A stretch of 64,000 bases of DNA from an uncultured Rhizobiaceae group bacterium (lineage in GTDB: Bacteria; Pseudomonadota; Alphaproteobacteria; Rhizobiales; Rhizobiaceae). Below, one piece after another: positions 8,937 through 18,167 of the stretch (positions are counted from its first letter, which is position 1; the number at the start of each line of letters is the position of its first letter). Below the pieces are notes generated by a model. That model worked only from the letters and a program-made list of their open reading frames with translations. It made no database searches and was not told the origin of the DNA. The DNA lies in NCBI GenBank assembly GCA_937930845.1, contig CALHBJ010000002.1, forward strand, positions 1-64,000. The letters are read 5' to 3'. The translations under genes and the position numbers were made by a program.

Positions 8937-9533
8937 ATGCCGCGTCTCTTCACCGCCCTGGAAGTTCCCCAACCATATCGTTCTCAGCTGTCATTAAGCC
9001 AATCCGGCCTGCCGGGAATGCGCTGGCTGGAACCGGCAGATTTTCATATAACTTTGCGCTTTATAGGTGATGTGGATGGCCGCATGGCGGACGAGATCAT
9101 CGCCGAACTGTCTCGTTTGGAATGGACCGCCCCAAGGATCGAAATTTCAACCCTGGCGGCTTTTGGTGGCAAGAAACCGTCTTCCATCCACGCCAGCGTA
9201 TTAATGAATGACGATCTAAAGGCGCTGCACGACCGTCAGGATCGGGTGATGTCCCGTTTTGGTTTGCCTCCAGACCCAAGGCGCTTCACACCCCATATTA
9301 CCCTTGGCCGGTGTCGGGGACTAAGCAGCGAAAAAATTGCCCAATATCTGAGCCAGCGCGGTGGTCTGATTGTACCGCCCTATAATCCAGACCGATTTGT
9401 CATGTATTCCGCGCGAGAATCCGTGGGGGGTGGCCCCTACAGGGTCGAGCACAGCTGGAAACTGAATCGCCGTGAACGGGAAGACAATTTCCAAACCGCA
9501 CAACCTGGACAAATCACCCCGGTTGCAACTTAA
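8937..9533 (+). CDS. thpR: RNA 2',3'-cyclic phosphodiesterase (2'-5' RNA ligase family)
   Basis: A 198-aa member of the 2H phosphoesterase family. The two signature motifs are present: HITLRF (about residue 39) and HITLGR (about residue 121), each supplying the catalytic His and Thr. The family opens 2',3'-cyclic phosphates on RNA ends; reverse ligase activity is known in vitro. It follows rimM after 103 bases on the same strand. The C-terminal 25 residues are polar and probably disordered. Confidence 0.93.
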   Translation: MPRLFTALEVPQPYRSQLSLSQSGLPGMRWLEPADFHITLRFIGDVDGRMADEIIAELSRLEWTAPRIEISTLAAFGGKKPSSIHASVLMNDDLKALHDRQDRVMSRFGLPPDPRRFTPHITLGRCRGLSSEKIAQYLSQRGGLIVPPYNPDRFVMYSARESVGGGPYRVEHSWKLNRREREDNFQTAQPGQITPVAT

Positions 9534-9597
9534 CGGTCAAACCATCACCATCGGCCTATCTGAACCTGTTTGCTGGAACCCATGAAAGGATCCTCGC

Positions 9598-9888
9598 ATG
9601 GCCAAAAAGCTTGATGAGCCGTCCCGCAAGTCCGCGCTTGCCACCCTTCCCAAATGGAGCGCAGTTGAAGGGCGTGACGCGATCTATCGCAAATTTATAT
9701 TTGGCAATTTTGTCGAAGCATTCGCCTTCATGACAGCCGCTGCCCTGGTTGCAGAGAAAATGAACCATCATCCCGAATGGTCAAACGTCTACAAGACAGT
9801 CGAAGTTACCCTGACCACCCATGATGCGGGTGGCCTGAGCAGTCTTGATGTTGAACTGGCCAAAAAAATGGATCAGCTGGCAGGCTAA
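9598..9888 (+). CDS. 4a-hydroxytetrahydrobiopterin dehydratase (pterin carbinolamine dehydratase)
   Basis: A 96-aa protein with the family hallmarks: the [17 protein letters not shown] strand-helix, then [16 protein letters not shown] with the catalytic His-His-Pro and [16 protein letters not shown] near the end. The enzyme recycles 4a-hydroxy-pterin after aromatic hydroxylation; no hydroxylase is encoded nearby. A GAAAGGA site precedes the ATG. It converges with the SDR gene, with 15 bases between the stops. Confidence 0.95.
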   Translation: MAKKLDEPSRKSALATLPKWSAVEGRDAIYRKFIFGNFVEAFAFMTAAALVAEKMNHHPEWSNVYKTVEVTLTTHDAGGLSSLDVELAKKMDQLAG

Positions 9889-9903
9889 ATCGCCAAAAAC
9901 AAC

Positions 9904-10689
9904 TTATTTTGGTGCCATGCGGATAGCGCCATCGAGACGGATGGAGGCCGCATTCAGCATTTCATTTTCACAAATATGCTGAACCATGGCCGCATATTCA
10001 TCCGGGCGACCCAACCGGCTGGGAAATGGTACGGACGCAGACAATGCCTTCACGGCTTCTTCGGGAAGCCCTTCAAACAGGGGTGTTTTGAACAAGCCCG
10101 GTAAGATGGCACAGACCCGCACCCCGTCACGGGCCAGATCGCGTGCGATGGGCAGGGTCATGCCTTTGACGCCGCCTTTGGATGCAGAATAAGCAGCCTG
10201 ACCGATCTGGCCATCTTCGGCGGCAACCGATGCTGTATTGATGATCACACCGCGTTCGCCATCATCGGTGATCGGATCCAGATCAACCATGGCCTGGGCG
10301 CTATGGGCGATGCAGTTGAAACTGCCGACAAGATTGATGGCGATGGTTTTGGCAAAAAGTCCAAGGTCATGCATACGCACAGCGCTGGTTTCCCGGTCCC
10401 TTGATACTGTTTTCATGGCAACACCAATTCCAGCGCAATTGATGAGAATACGTTCCACCCCATGGGCGGCACGTGCCACCTCAAATCCGGCTGCAACACT
10501 TTCCACATCGGATACATCAACACGGGCAAATGCGCCGCCCAATTGTGACGCAACAGCCATGCCCCGTTCCTCGTTGAGATCAAACAAGGTCACCTTGATC
10601 CCAAATCCGGCCAGACGGCGCGCTGTTGCTTCGCCCAGGCCTGATGCGCCACCGGTAACGACTGCTGATATTTCTTTGCCAAGCTGCAT
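9904..10689 (-). CDS. Short-chain dehydrogenase/reductase, HSD10 / 3-hydroxyacyl-CoA dehydrogenase type II-like
   Basis: A 261-aa classical SDR. It shows the dinucleotide loop TGGASGLG, LFDLNEE after beta2, NCAGIG, and the YSASKGG catalytic Tyr-Lys pair. The pattern, and an insertion around the fourth helix, resemble type II 3-hydroxyacyl-CoA dehydrogenases of beta-oxidation; substrate remains an inference. ATG 10689 is chosen because GGAGAT lies at the right distance; an upstream in-frame start would add 27 residues that do not look like SDR sequence. Confidence 0.9.
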   Translation of the reverse strand: MQLGKEISAVVTGGASGLGEATARRLAGFGIKVTLFDLNEERGMAVASQLGGAFARVDVSDVESVAAGFEVARAAHGVERILINCAGIGVAMKTVSRDRETSAVRMHDLGLFAKTIAINLVGSFNCIAHSAQAMVDLDPITDDGERGVIINTASVAAEDGQIGQAAYSASKGGVKGMTLPIARDLARDGVRVCAILPGLFKTPLFEGLPEEAVKALSASVPFPSRLGRPDEYAAMVQHICENEMLNAASIRLDGAIRMAPK

Positions 10690-10845
10690 ATTTATCTCCA
10701 ATGGGCTGGAACGGTTATTTGTCTGCTCTGGCGTAAACGCGGCACGCAAATTCATCAAGCCATAAGCCAAAGACCAACAATGCCTTAAACCCGTAAATCA
10801 CGTTCTGTAGAAGGTGGTATTGTCGTTTTGACCAATCATTCCCAT

Positions 10846-11253
10846 ATGAAACCTATGGAGAAGGACACACACGAAACCACAATCGCCAATGCACTCACCC
10901 CGGTGAGTGACGCAACCACGCGCAAACGTGAAAAACTTGTTGAACGGGAATTCTGGTCGAAACTGCGCGCATTCGCTTCACGTGTGCCCTTCGCGCAAGA
11001 TATTGTTGCCGCCTATTATTGTGCGCGAGATCCGCAAACACCCACAAAAGTGCGCGCCACATTGCTGGCGGCTCTTGCCTATTTCATCATGCCGCTGGAT
11101 GTCATGCCCGACTTTCTGGCGCTGGTTGGCCTGTCCGATGACATGGCGGTCTTAACCGCGGCATTGAGCATGGTGAAAGCCCATATAAAGCCCTGCCATG
11201 TTGAACAGGCGCAGGATGCGCTTAGACGCGCAGCCGACGAAGAAGCAGCGTGA
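10846..11253 (+). CDS. YkvA-family (DUF1232) small membrane protein
   Basis: A 135-aa protein with the DUF1232 core: a helix ending AYYCARDPQTPTKVR, then LLAALAYFIMPLDVMPDFLAL containing the PLDxxPD signature, and a short Ala-rich tail. The core contains one or two membrane-associated hydrophobic segments. Function is unknown. The start is uncertain: ATG 10846 is given, but a TTG at 10828 has AAGGTGG ten bases upstream and could be the true start. Confidence 0.85.
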   Translation: MKPMEKDTHETTIANALTPVSDATTRKREKLVEREFWSKLRAFASRVPFAQDIVAAYYCARDPQTPTKVRATLLAALAYFIMPLDVMPDFLALVGLSDDMAVLTAALSMVKAHIKPCHVEQAQDALRRAADEEAA

Positions 11254-11259
11254 GGCGGG

Positions 11260-12237
11260 TCAACCCACCCGCAGCAGCACTTTACCTTTTACATCCCGCG
11301 AAGCGATCTTGTTCAGTGCAGCAGCACCATCTTCCAGATCAAAAACCGAATCCACATGGGGCTTGAGCGTTCCGTCTTTCAGCCAACCCAAAAGATCATC
11401 AATGTTCTGCCGGTTCCCCTCAGCATCGCGCATGGTAAAGGCACCCCAGAAAACCCCACGAATGTCCGCGCCCTTCAACAGGGGCAGGTTAAGCGGGATT
11501 TTTGGGATGGGGCCAGCGGCAAAACCGATCACCAGAAAACGACCTCCCCAGGCAATGGAACGAAATGCCGCTTCGGAAAAATCGCCCCCCACCGGATCAT
11601 AAATCACATCGACCCCATTACCGCCGGTGAGTTCCTTTAGGCGGGCTTTCAGATCCTCGGTTGAATAATTAATCCCCTCATCTGCACCGCACTGGCGCGC
11701 AAAATCGAGTTTTTCCTCGCTTGATGCGCAAGCGATCACACGTGCGCCCATGATCTTGCCCAACTCCACCGCTGCCTGGCCAACACCGCCAGACGCACCC
11801 AAGACCGCCAGCGTTTCGCCCTTTGCCAAATGACCCCGGTCTTTAATACCGTGATAGGACGTTCCATAGGTCACCATGATGCAGGCTGCATGTTCGTCGC
11901 TCACCCCTTCAGGTATGTGCGACAGAACCACTTCAGGCGCCGTGACATATTCACGAGCCGTTCCGCCCTGCACATATCCACACACCCGATCCCCTGGGGC
12001 AAATCGGGTCACGCCTTCGCCAACCGCTTCGACAATTCCAGACATTTCCGCAGCGATTGAAAACGGACGCGGCGGCTTGAACTGATATTTGTCTTCAATA
12101 ATGAGACAATCAAAGAAATTGAGCGCCGCGATTGTGACGCGCACCAGAACCTCACCCTTTTTGGGCTCAGGCTTTTCGATCTCTTCCACCACGAGCGTGG
12201 ATGGCGGACCGGGTTGTTTGGACAAAAGCGCTTTCAT
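11260..12237 (-). CDS. NADPH:quinone oxidoreductase-like medium-chain dehydrogenase (zinc-free)
   Basis: A 325-aa MDR enzyme. The N-terminal GroES-like half includes ALNFFDCLIIEDKY and GDRVCGYV; the nucleotide half has VLGASGGVGQAAVELGK and a C-terminal GKVLLRVG. The catalytic zinc ligands of alcohol dehydrogenases are not present, so a quinone or enoyl reductase role using NADPH is likely. ATG 12237 has a GGAGAG ribosome site. It converges with the DUF1232 gene with a 6-base gap. Confidence 0.9.
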   Translation of the reverse strand: MKALLSKQPGPPSTLVVEEIEKPEPKKGEVLVRVTIAALNFFDCLIIEDKYQFKPPRPFSIAAEMSGIVEAVGEGVTRFAPGDRVCGYVQGGTAREYVTAPEVVLSHIPEGVSDEHAACIMVTYGTSYHGIKDRGHLAKGETLAVLGASGGVGQAAVELGKIMGARVIACASSEEKLDFARQCGADEGINYSTEDLKARLKELTGGNGVDVIYDPVGGDFSEAAFRSIAWGGRFLVIGFAAGPIPKIPLNLPLLKGADIRGVFWGAFTMRDAEGNRQNIDDLLGWLKDGTLKPHVDSVFDLEDGAAALNKIASRDVKGKVLLRVG

Positions 12238-12323
12238 GGGGCTCTCCAGATCATTTGTTTGAAGCGGTGTAACGCACAAGCAGCTGGCTTGCCAATCGTG
12301 CAGCACCGGGTAAACAGGGGTTC

Positions 12324-12947
12324 ATGAAAACACGCGGATATTTTGGCATTGGTGTGGAGGGCATCTCCAAGCCAATGAATTTTGGAAACCTGTCACGAAC
12401 GGCCTATGGTTTTGGGGCAAGTTTTGTGTTCACCGTATCGCCCGGTCGTCGCATTGACGCGCCGCCCTCTGACACCGCACGCAGTCAGGACCACATGCCG
12501 TGGTTCAACTATGACAGCCATGAAAACATGCTGCTTCCCGATGGGTGCCGCCTGGTGGGTGTTGAGTTGACGCCAGATGCCATCGAACTGCCCAGTTTTC
12601 GCCACCCAACCCGCGCGGCCTATGTGTTGGGCCCTGAAAATGGCTCACTGTCACCTGGGCTTACGGAAAAATGTGAATTCGTAATCAAGATTCCCACCCT
12701 GTTTTGCCTGAACGTGGCCACAGCAGGCGCGATCATCATGTATGACAGAATCCAGTCCCTGGGTCATTTTGCCGACCGGCCTGTACGCTCAGGCGGTCCG
12801 ACCGAATCAATCGCCACCCACATTTATGGCCGTCCAACCTATTCCGGCGGCAAACGCCAGCCCGGCAAGAAAATCCGCGACCGCACCACCAAAGTGGGTT
12901 CAAGGGGCAGCGAAGATGCGGGGCCTCCGCAAAAGGACAAATTGTAG
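12324..12947 (+). CDS. SpoU/TrmH-family RNA methyltransferase
   Basis: A 207-aa SPOUT-class methyltransferase. The three family motifs are visible: NFGNLSRTAYGFGAS (motif 1), AYVLGPENGSLS (motif 2) and IPTLFCLNVATAGAIIMYDR (motif 3), which form the knotted SAM site. A variable basic tail of about 50 residues follows. The target nucleotide is unknown; relatives 2'-O-methylate tRNA or rRNA. It is divergent from the quinone oxidoreductase gene. Confidence 0.9.
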   Translation: MKTRGYFGIGVEGISKPMNFGNLSRTAYGFGASFVFTVSPGRRIDAPPSDTARSQDHMPWFNYDSHENMLLPDGCRLVGVELTPDAIELPSFRHPTRAAYVLGPENGSLSPGLTEKCEFVIKIPTLFCLNVATAGAIIMYDRIQSLGHFADRPVRSGGPTESIATHIYGRPTYSGGKRQPGKKIRDRTTKVGSRGSEDAGPPQKDKL

Positions 12948-13171
12948 CGCAATCTCCAAATTCTCGCCGGAATTGGGCTGCATGAACGGGGTGGGTTTGC
13001 AGGCTATGGACAATTTGAGTTAAATCTTATCAAAATTTACCATACCTGTTTAAGGTTTTGTAACGCCGTTGCAGGCATTGTGACGGCATCAAACAATGGG
13101 CTTTCAATGCTACTGCCGCTTTTCACTGGCAGGATGCGGCATTGAAATTCAAAGGACTGGTGGGAACTGAA

Positions 13172-13684
13172 ATGCTGAAATCGTCAATCGCGAAATGTGC
13201 ACTCGTAACCTGCATGCTGGCTGTACCAGCACAGGCAATCGCGCAGACCCCCAAACCGATCAAGCAACACAAGGCCTGGGGCGCATATACCTATAATGAT
13301 TCCCGCGCTGGCAAGATTTGCTACATTCTGTCCATTCCAACGATCAAGGAACCCGGCGACCGTGATCACGGCGATGTATTCTTCCTTGTCAGTCAAAAGC
13401 CAGACGGTTCCGCTGCCTTCGAACCCCAGGTGGAAGTTGGCTATCCGTTGAAAGCAAATGCTGCTGTGACGGTGACGGTGGATGGCAAGCCATTCAAAAT
13501 GTTCAGCCAGGGCAACAATGCCTGGCTTGAAGATGTGAGCAAGGAATCCGATCTGATCGCTGCCATGCGCGTTGGCCGCAGCATGAAAGTGTCGGGCCAG
13601 TCGAGCCGCGGCACCCAGACCAACTACACCTACTCCCTGTCCGGCGTTACCGCTGCGCTTAATGAAGTCGCCAACTGTAAATAA
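13172..13684 (+). CDS. Secreted IalB-family protein (invasion-associated locus B)
   Basis: A 170-aa protein with a signal peptide (MLKSSIAKCALVTC, cleavage likely after AIAQ near residue 25) and an IalB domain: WGAYTY, CYILSIP, DVFFLVSQKP, and a terminal NEVANC that can pair with the first cysteine. IalB aids red-cell entry in Bartonella, but the family is widespread in free-living Hyphomicrobiales where its job is unknown. ATG 13172 is chosen because it gives a clean signal peptide; a TTG at 13142 adds ten residues. The roughly 220 bases upstream hold no gene. rlmN follows. Confidence 0.9.
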   Translation: MLKSSIAKCALVTCMLAVPAQAIAQTPKPIKQHKAWGAYTYNDSRAGKICYILSIPTIKEPGDRDHGDVFFLVSQKPDGSAAFEPQVEVGYPLKANAAVTVTVDGKPFKMFSQGNNAWLEDVSKESDLIAAMRVGRSMKVSGQSSRGTQTNYTYSLSGVTAALNEVANCK

Positions 13685-13787
13685 GCATTACCGCACCAGC
13701 CGAACCAACACGACCGCAAGTCAATGGCTTGCGGTTAGGGCGTGTCAGCGCCATATAGACGCCATTGTATAAAGGGACACTTTCCCA

Positions 13788-15020
13788 ATGGCGCTTTCCA
13801 TTGATCTCACAAACGCTGAAACCCGCGATGCCGTGGCGCGTCTTCAACCTGCCAAGGTTGCAGAAAAACCAAATCTGATTGGCATGGACCGAACAGAAAT
13901 GGCCGCAGCATTTGAAGCCATGGGCATTCCGGCCAAACAGGCACGCATGCGTGTTTCCCAGGTCTGGCAATGGATATATCTGCGCGGCCACGATCAATTT
14001 GAGAAAATGTCCAACATCGGCAAGGATCTGCGATCAAAACTTGCCGATAATTTCACCCTGGACCGCCCCGAAATCGTTGAAGAGCAGATCTCGTCAGACG
14101 GCACCCGCAAATGGCTGATGCGTTTTCCACCCCGTGGTGCGGGAAATCCCGTCGAAGTGGAAACCGTCTACATACCCGAATCCGATCGCGGGACGCTGTG
14201 CATATCTTCGCAGGTTGGCTGCACGCTCACCTGTACATTTTGCCACACAGGCACCCAAAAGCTCGTGCGCAACCTCACCAGCGAAGAAGTGTTGATGCAG
14301 TTGATTGTCGCCCGCGACAGGCTGGGGGACTTTCCCGATAAAAATGCCGACAATGACGCCTTTATCCCAAGCGGAGATCGCAAGGTCACCAATATCGTAA
14401 TGATGGGGATGGGCGAGCCACTCTATAATTTTGCCAATGTCAAAAAAGCACTGCTGATCGCGTCCGATGGCGAAGGGCTTTCCCTGTCGAAACGCCGCAT
14501 CACACTTTCCACTTCAGGGGTGGTGCCGTTCATTGAAAGAACAGGCGAAGAGATCGGCTGTATGCTGGCCATCTCATTGCATGCAACCAATGACGAATTG
14601 CGCGACGAAATCGTCCCAATCAACAAAAAATACAAAATCGCAGAGCTTCTGGAAGCCTGCCGGAACTATCCCGGCGTCTCAAACGCAAAACGCATAACGT
14701 TTGAATATGTCATGCTCAAAGGCGTTAATGATTCCCTCACCGATGCCAAAGAACTGGTTCGTCTGCTGAAAAATATTCCCGCAAAAATCAACCTCATTCC
14801 ATTCAATCCCTGGCCAGGAAGCGCCTATGAGTGTTCCAGCTGGGATCAGATCGAACTGTTTGCAGATTTCGTCAACGCCAATGGCTATGCGTCACCCATT
14901 CGTACCCCGCGCGGGCGCGATATTCTGGCCGCCTGCGGTCAATTGAAATCTGAGTCCGAACGTCTGCGTATCCGTGAGCGACTGGCACTTGAAGCCATGG
15001 TTGCCGGTCACGGAGACTAG
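13788..15020 (+). CDS. rlmN: Dual-specificity 23S rRNA / tRNA adenine-C2 methyltransferase RlmN
   Basis: A radical-SAM enzyme that makes m2A in 23S rRNA (A2503) and tRNA (A37). The 410-aa protein has the radical-SAM CxxxCxxC motif (CTLTCTFC) near residue 147, [10 protein letters not shown], and the C-terminal AACGQL with the methyl-carrying Cys. An N-terminal helical accessory domain ([15 protein letters not shown]) is present. Length is slightly over the E. coli protein. It lies close to argG, as in other Hyphomicrobiales, but two genes separate them here. Confidence 0.97.
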   Translation: MALSIDLTNAETRDAVARLQPAKVAEKPNLIGMDRTEMAAAFEAMGIPAKQARMRVSQVWQWIYLRGHDQFEKMSNIGKDLRSKLADNFTLDRPEIVEEQISSDGTRKWLMRFPPRGAGNPVEVETVYIPESDRGTLCISSQVGCTLTCTFCHTGTQKLVRNLTSEEVLMQLIVARDRLGDFPDKNADNDAFIPSGDRKVTNIVMMGMGEPLYNFANVKKALLIASDGEGLSLSKRRITLSTSGVVPFIERTGEEIGCMLAISLHATNDELRDEIVPINKKYKIAELLEACRNYPGVSNAKRITFEYVMLKGVNDSLTDAKELVRLLKNIPAKINLIPFNPWPGSAYECSSWDQIELFADFVNANGYASPIRTPRGRDILAACGQLKSESERLRIRERLALEAMVAGHGD

Positions 15021-15025
15021 CGGGT

Positions 15026-15511
15026 ATGGGCTGGGCGTTGACGCTCATTGTTCTGGCATTCCTGCGCCTCGTAGCGCTGACCTTGTCGTTCACATTGTCA
15101 ACATTTTGCGCGGCCTTGTTCATCACCTTCGTTCTGTTTCTTGGCAGCGACATGGGCTGGTTGCAAAATGACCCCGTTACTATGGTCGGTTCAATCGCTT
15201 TTGCCACCGCCTTTTGGCTCACTATTGGACAAATGACCTTTGGCCCTGCCTGCCTTACTATTTTCGTGCTGGAGTTGTGGCGGGCACAGTCGTTAACAAT
15301 CAATGTCATCGCCGGAGGCGCAGTAGCCCTGGCATCTGTGATGCTGGCAAGTGACACAGGTGTTGCAGAAGTCGATCTACCTTATGAAGACATGCGATTG
15401 TGGGGCGCTTTTTTATCAGCAGGCTTTATAGCTGGCTTCGCCCATTGGGTGTTGGCTGGACACAGGGCAGGGCGCTGGCTCGGCACACCACAACAAGCTG
15501 TGCGCGATTAG
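15026..15511 (+). CDS. Hypothetical membrane protein with about four transmembrane segments
   Basis: A 161-aa protein I do not assign to a family. Hydrophobic segments lie at about residues 3-38 (probably two), 52-80, 91-105 and 125-145, with a short basic C-terminus. The ATG at 15026 is 5 bases after the rlmN stop, so it is probably translated from the rlmN transcript. Its stop codon overlaps the stop of the convergent TAXI gene. No catalytic motif is visible. Confidence 0.75.
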   Translation: MGWALTLIVLAFLRLVALTLSFTLSTFCAALFITFVLFLGSDMGWLQNDPVTMVGSIAFATAFWLTIGQMTFGPACLTIFVLELWRAQSLTINVIAGGAVALASVMLASDTGVAEVDLPYEDMRLWGAFLSAGFIAGFAHWVLAGHRAGRWLGTPQQAVRD

Positions 15512-16821
15512 ATGTATTCGGCGCGCGCCCGCCGCAGACGCTCATTCACCGTGTCCTTGGTGGACCCCCAGATAAAGGCAAACGACTGAAAGCCCTCTTC
15601 GGTGATCTTGTCGGTATCCAGCGCACGAACCGCCCGTTCGAGCAAGGCAACAAGCTCATCTTTCATTTCCTGTAGCTCTTCGGGATCAGCATTGGCTCGT
15701 GCCCTTTCCGCAATGCGGAGCAATTGGTCGTTATACCGGTCACCCTGATTTTTGGCCCGCGCCTGCAGGCTGCGCCGCAGTGCCAGCATGGCTGAAATAA
15801 TCATGGCGATGAGGGTAACAATAAGAGCCATGGGCTCGGCATTTTCCTGCAAAAATGACGGTTTGTCGCGGTCAAAGAATCGCGCAGCTCCTGGATGAAG
15901 CGGCAGGGTCGCCACGCCTTCCTGGCGCGGATCCTGGATGGAAGAACTCAGCGCCATGCGGATCAACAGGTCGAGGCGGTTTTCAAAAATGACCCGCACC
16001 AGTTCATGGATCAGTTCTTCATCAGTATCGGCGGCTGTAACCAGAAGCCGGTTCAGACTGGGCGTTGCCACATCTTCTTTTGGTAACGGCACATGCCCGT
16101 CAAAAGCGCCCTTTACGATTCGAACCGACTTCAGATAAGGCCGCTTCAACGTCATGGCCTCGGCCTGATTTATCGCAATGAACTTAATGGGGATGCCTCG
16201 CAGTCCGGCTTCGCCGATAAAACTCAGCAATTCTGGATCCCGAAGCGAACTGACAAGGAATATCGCATCAACATTGCCGGCCAAAAACTGTTCCACGCCC
16301 TTTTGGCGCGGGGTGGCAACAGAAGAAAACCCTTCCGGTGGCACCTTGTAGTGGTCGACAACACTCCAGAAGGATAAATTGGCTTCCGTGCCGGATTCAG
16401 GGATAGCGATGCGCTTTTTGCGAATGCCACTGATCTGATCAAAATTGCGGCCCTGTTCCGCAGCCGTTCGGTAATCCTGGCTGATCAACAGAAAATAGTC
16501 AGTAAACAAATCCGCCACCACATTGATGCTGGTATAGGCGGGTGTGTTGGACTGGATCGTCGCGAGATCAATCTCTCCCCGATTGATCTGAGAAATGCTG
16601 TCCGAGGATGATCTGCTTTCTACAATGTTCAACCGAAGCGTCTTTGAGTGCCGGATGAGAACTTCCGACACTTCTTTCATCAAGACATGGGAATCACTGC
16701 CCTGACGTCCAGCTGCAACTGTAAGTATGCGTGTTTCGGGAACCGACACGAACACCCACCAGCCACCAACTGCCGCAATAAGGCCGATCAACAGGAAGAT
16801 GGTTCCCCAGATCAAACGCAT
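15508..16821 (-). CDS. Membrane-anchored TAXI-type (TRAP) solute-binding protein with C-terminal coiled coil
   Basis: A 437-aa protein. Residues about 4-26 form an uncleaved-looking N-terminal membrane segment; about 32-310 form a TAXI solute-binding domain (RILTVAAGRQGSDSH, INRGEIDLATIQSNTPAY, KRIAIPESGTEANLSFWS). Unlike ordinary TAXI proteins it continues with a second membrane segment (about 327-347) and a charged coiled-coil tail of about 85 residues. No TRAP permease gene is nearby, so it may sense rather than import a ligand. It starts 25 bases after argG ends on the same strand, suggesting cotranscription. Confidence 0.85.
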   Translation of the reverse strand: MRLIWGTIFLLIGLIAAVGGWWVFVSVPETRILTVAAGRQGSDSHVLMKEVSEVLIRHSKTLRLNIVESRSSSDSISQINRGEIDLATIQSNTPAYTSINVVADLFTDYFLLISQDYRTAAEQGRNFDQISGIRKKRIAIPESGTEANLSFWSVVDHYKVPPEGFSSVATPRQKGVEQFLAGNVDAIFLVSSLRDPELLSFIGEAGLRGIPIKFIAINQAEAMTLKRPYLKSVRIVKGAFDGHVPLPKEDVATPSLNRLLVTAADTDEELIHELVRVIFENRLDLLIRMALSSSIQDPRQEGVATLPLHPGAARFFDRDKPSFLQENAEPMALIVTLIAMIISAMLALRRSLQARAKNQGDRYNDQLLRIAERARANADPEELQEMKDELVALLERAVRALDTDKITEEGFQSFAFIWGSTKDTVNERLRRARAEYI

Positions 16822-16846
16822 TGCTGTTCCCCCGGCAGCGTCATGA

Positions 16847-18082
16847 TCAGCGTTTCAGGCGTCTCTTGCGCGCAGCCAGCGTGCGCAACCGAAGCGCGTT
16901 AAGCTGAATGAAGCCATGGGCATCTTCCTGATCATAGGCGCCTGCATCGTCTTCAAACGTCACCAACTCTTCGGAATACAAGGACGCATCGCTGGAGCGG
17001 CCCGTGACCATCACATTACCTTTGTAGAGACGCAGTGTCACTTCGCCTTCCACATGGGATTGCGAAAGATCAATCGCGGCTTGCAGCATTTCGCGCTCGG
17101 GCGAGAACCAGAAGCCATAATAAATGAGTTCCGCATAACGGGGCATCAGCTCATCTTTAAGATGGGCTGCACCCCGGTCAAGCGTGATCGATTCAATCGC
17201 CCGGTGCGCGGTAAGCAAAATTGTGCCGCCGGGGGTTTCATAAATACCGCGCGACTTCATGCCAACAAAACGATTTTCCACCAGGTCCAAACGGCCAATT
17301 CCGTTATCTTTGCCAAGCTCATTAAGGCGAGCAAACAAATCCGCCGCTGACATGCGTTTGCCATCTATTGAAACCGGGTCACCTTTTTCAAATCCAATCG
17401 TGATATCGGTGGGTGTATCGGGCGCAGCCTGGGGATCGATCGTGCGCATATAAACATATTCAGGCGCGACAATTGCCGGGTCTTCCAACACTTTTCCTTC
17501 TGAGGAAGAATGCAACATATTTGCATCGACAGAGAACGGTGCTTCGCCCTGTTTATCCTTGGACACATGAATCTGATGGGCCTGGGCGAATTTAATCAAA
17601 TCCGTGCGGGATTTAAATTCCCATTCCCGCCAGGGTGCAATCACTTTGATATCCGGGTTGAGAGCATAGGCCGCCAGTTCAAAACGCACCTGATCATTGC
17701 CCTTGCCCGTCGCGCCGTGTGAGATCGCATCCGCACCGGTTTCTTCCGCAATCTCAATAAGGCGTTTGGAAATCAACGGGCGGGCAATGGAGGTGCCCAA
17801 CAGATAAACGCCCTCATAAACCGCATTGGCGCGGAACATGGGAAAGACGAAATCAGCGATGAATTCTTCGCGCAAATCATCGACAAATATTTCCTCAATT
17901 CCAAGCTGCTCCGCCTTGCGCCTGGCGTCTTCAAGCTCAGCCCCTTGCCCAAGGTCAGCGGTGAAAGTGACAACTTCCGCATCATATTCAGTTTGCAGCC
18001 ATTTGAGGATGATCGACGTATCAAGGCCGCCGGAATAAGCCAGAACAACCTTTTTGACCTGACCCTTTTTGATTTTTGACAT
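16847..18082 (-). CDS. argG: Argininosuccinate synthase
   Basis: Joins citrulline and aspartate using ATP in arginine synthesis. The 411-aa type I enzyme starts with a short Lys-rich lead and then the ATP-pyrophosphatase loop AYSGGLDTS near residue 15; [12 protein letters not shown] and APWREWEF are further family signatures. The last residues (AARKRRLKR) are basic. The TAXI-like gene follows closely. A PAP2 gene lies 85 bases upstream on the same strand. Confidence 0.98.
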   Translation of the reverse strand: MSKIKKGQVKKVVLAYSGGLDTSIILKWLQTEYDAEVVTFTADLGQGAELEDARRKAEQLGIEEIFVDDLREEFIADFVFPMFRANAVYEGVYLLGTSIARPLISKRLIEIAEETGADAISHGATGKGNDQVRFELAAYALNPDIKVIAPWREWEFKSRTDLIKFAQAHQIHVSKDKQGEAPFSVDANMLHSSSEGKVLEDPAIVAPEYVYMRTIDPQAAPDTPTDITIGFEKGDPVSIDGKRMSAADLFARLNELGKDNGIGRLDLVENRFVGMKSRGIYETPGGTILLTAHRAIESITLDRGAAHLKDELMPRYAELIYYGFWFSPEREMLQAAIDLSQSHVEGEVTLRLYKGNVMVTGRSSDASLYSEELVTFEDDAGAYDQEDAHGFIQLNALRLRTLAARKRRLKR

Positions 18083-18167
18083 AAGTGTTTTCGCGTATTT
18101 TTTGAAGAAATTCCCTGCCGTGCACTTTAGTCAGAAAGCGCCCACAAACAAGCGGCGATCACGTATT

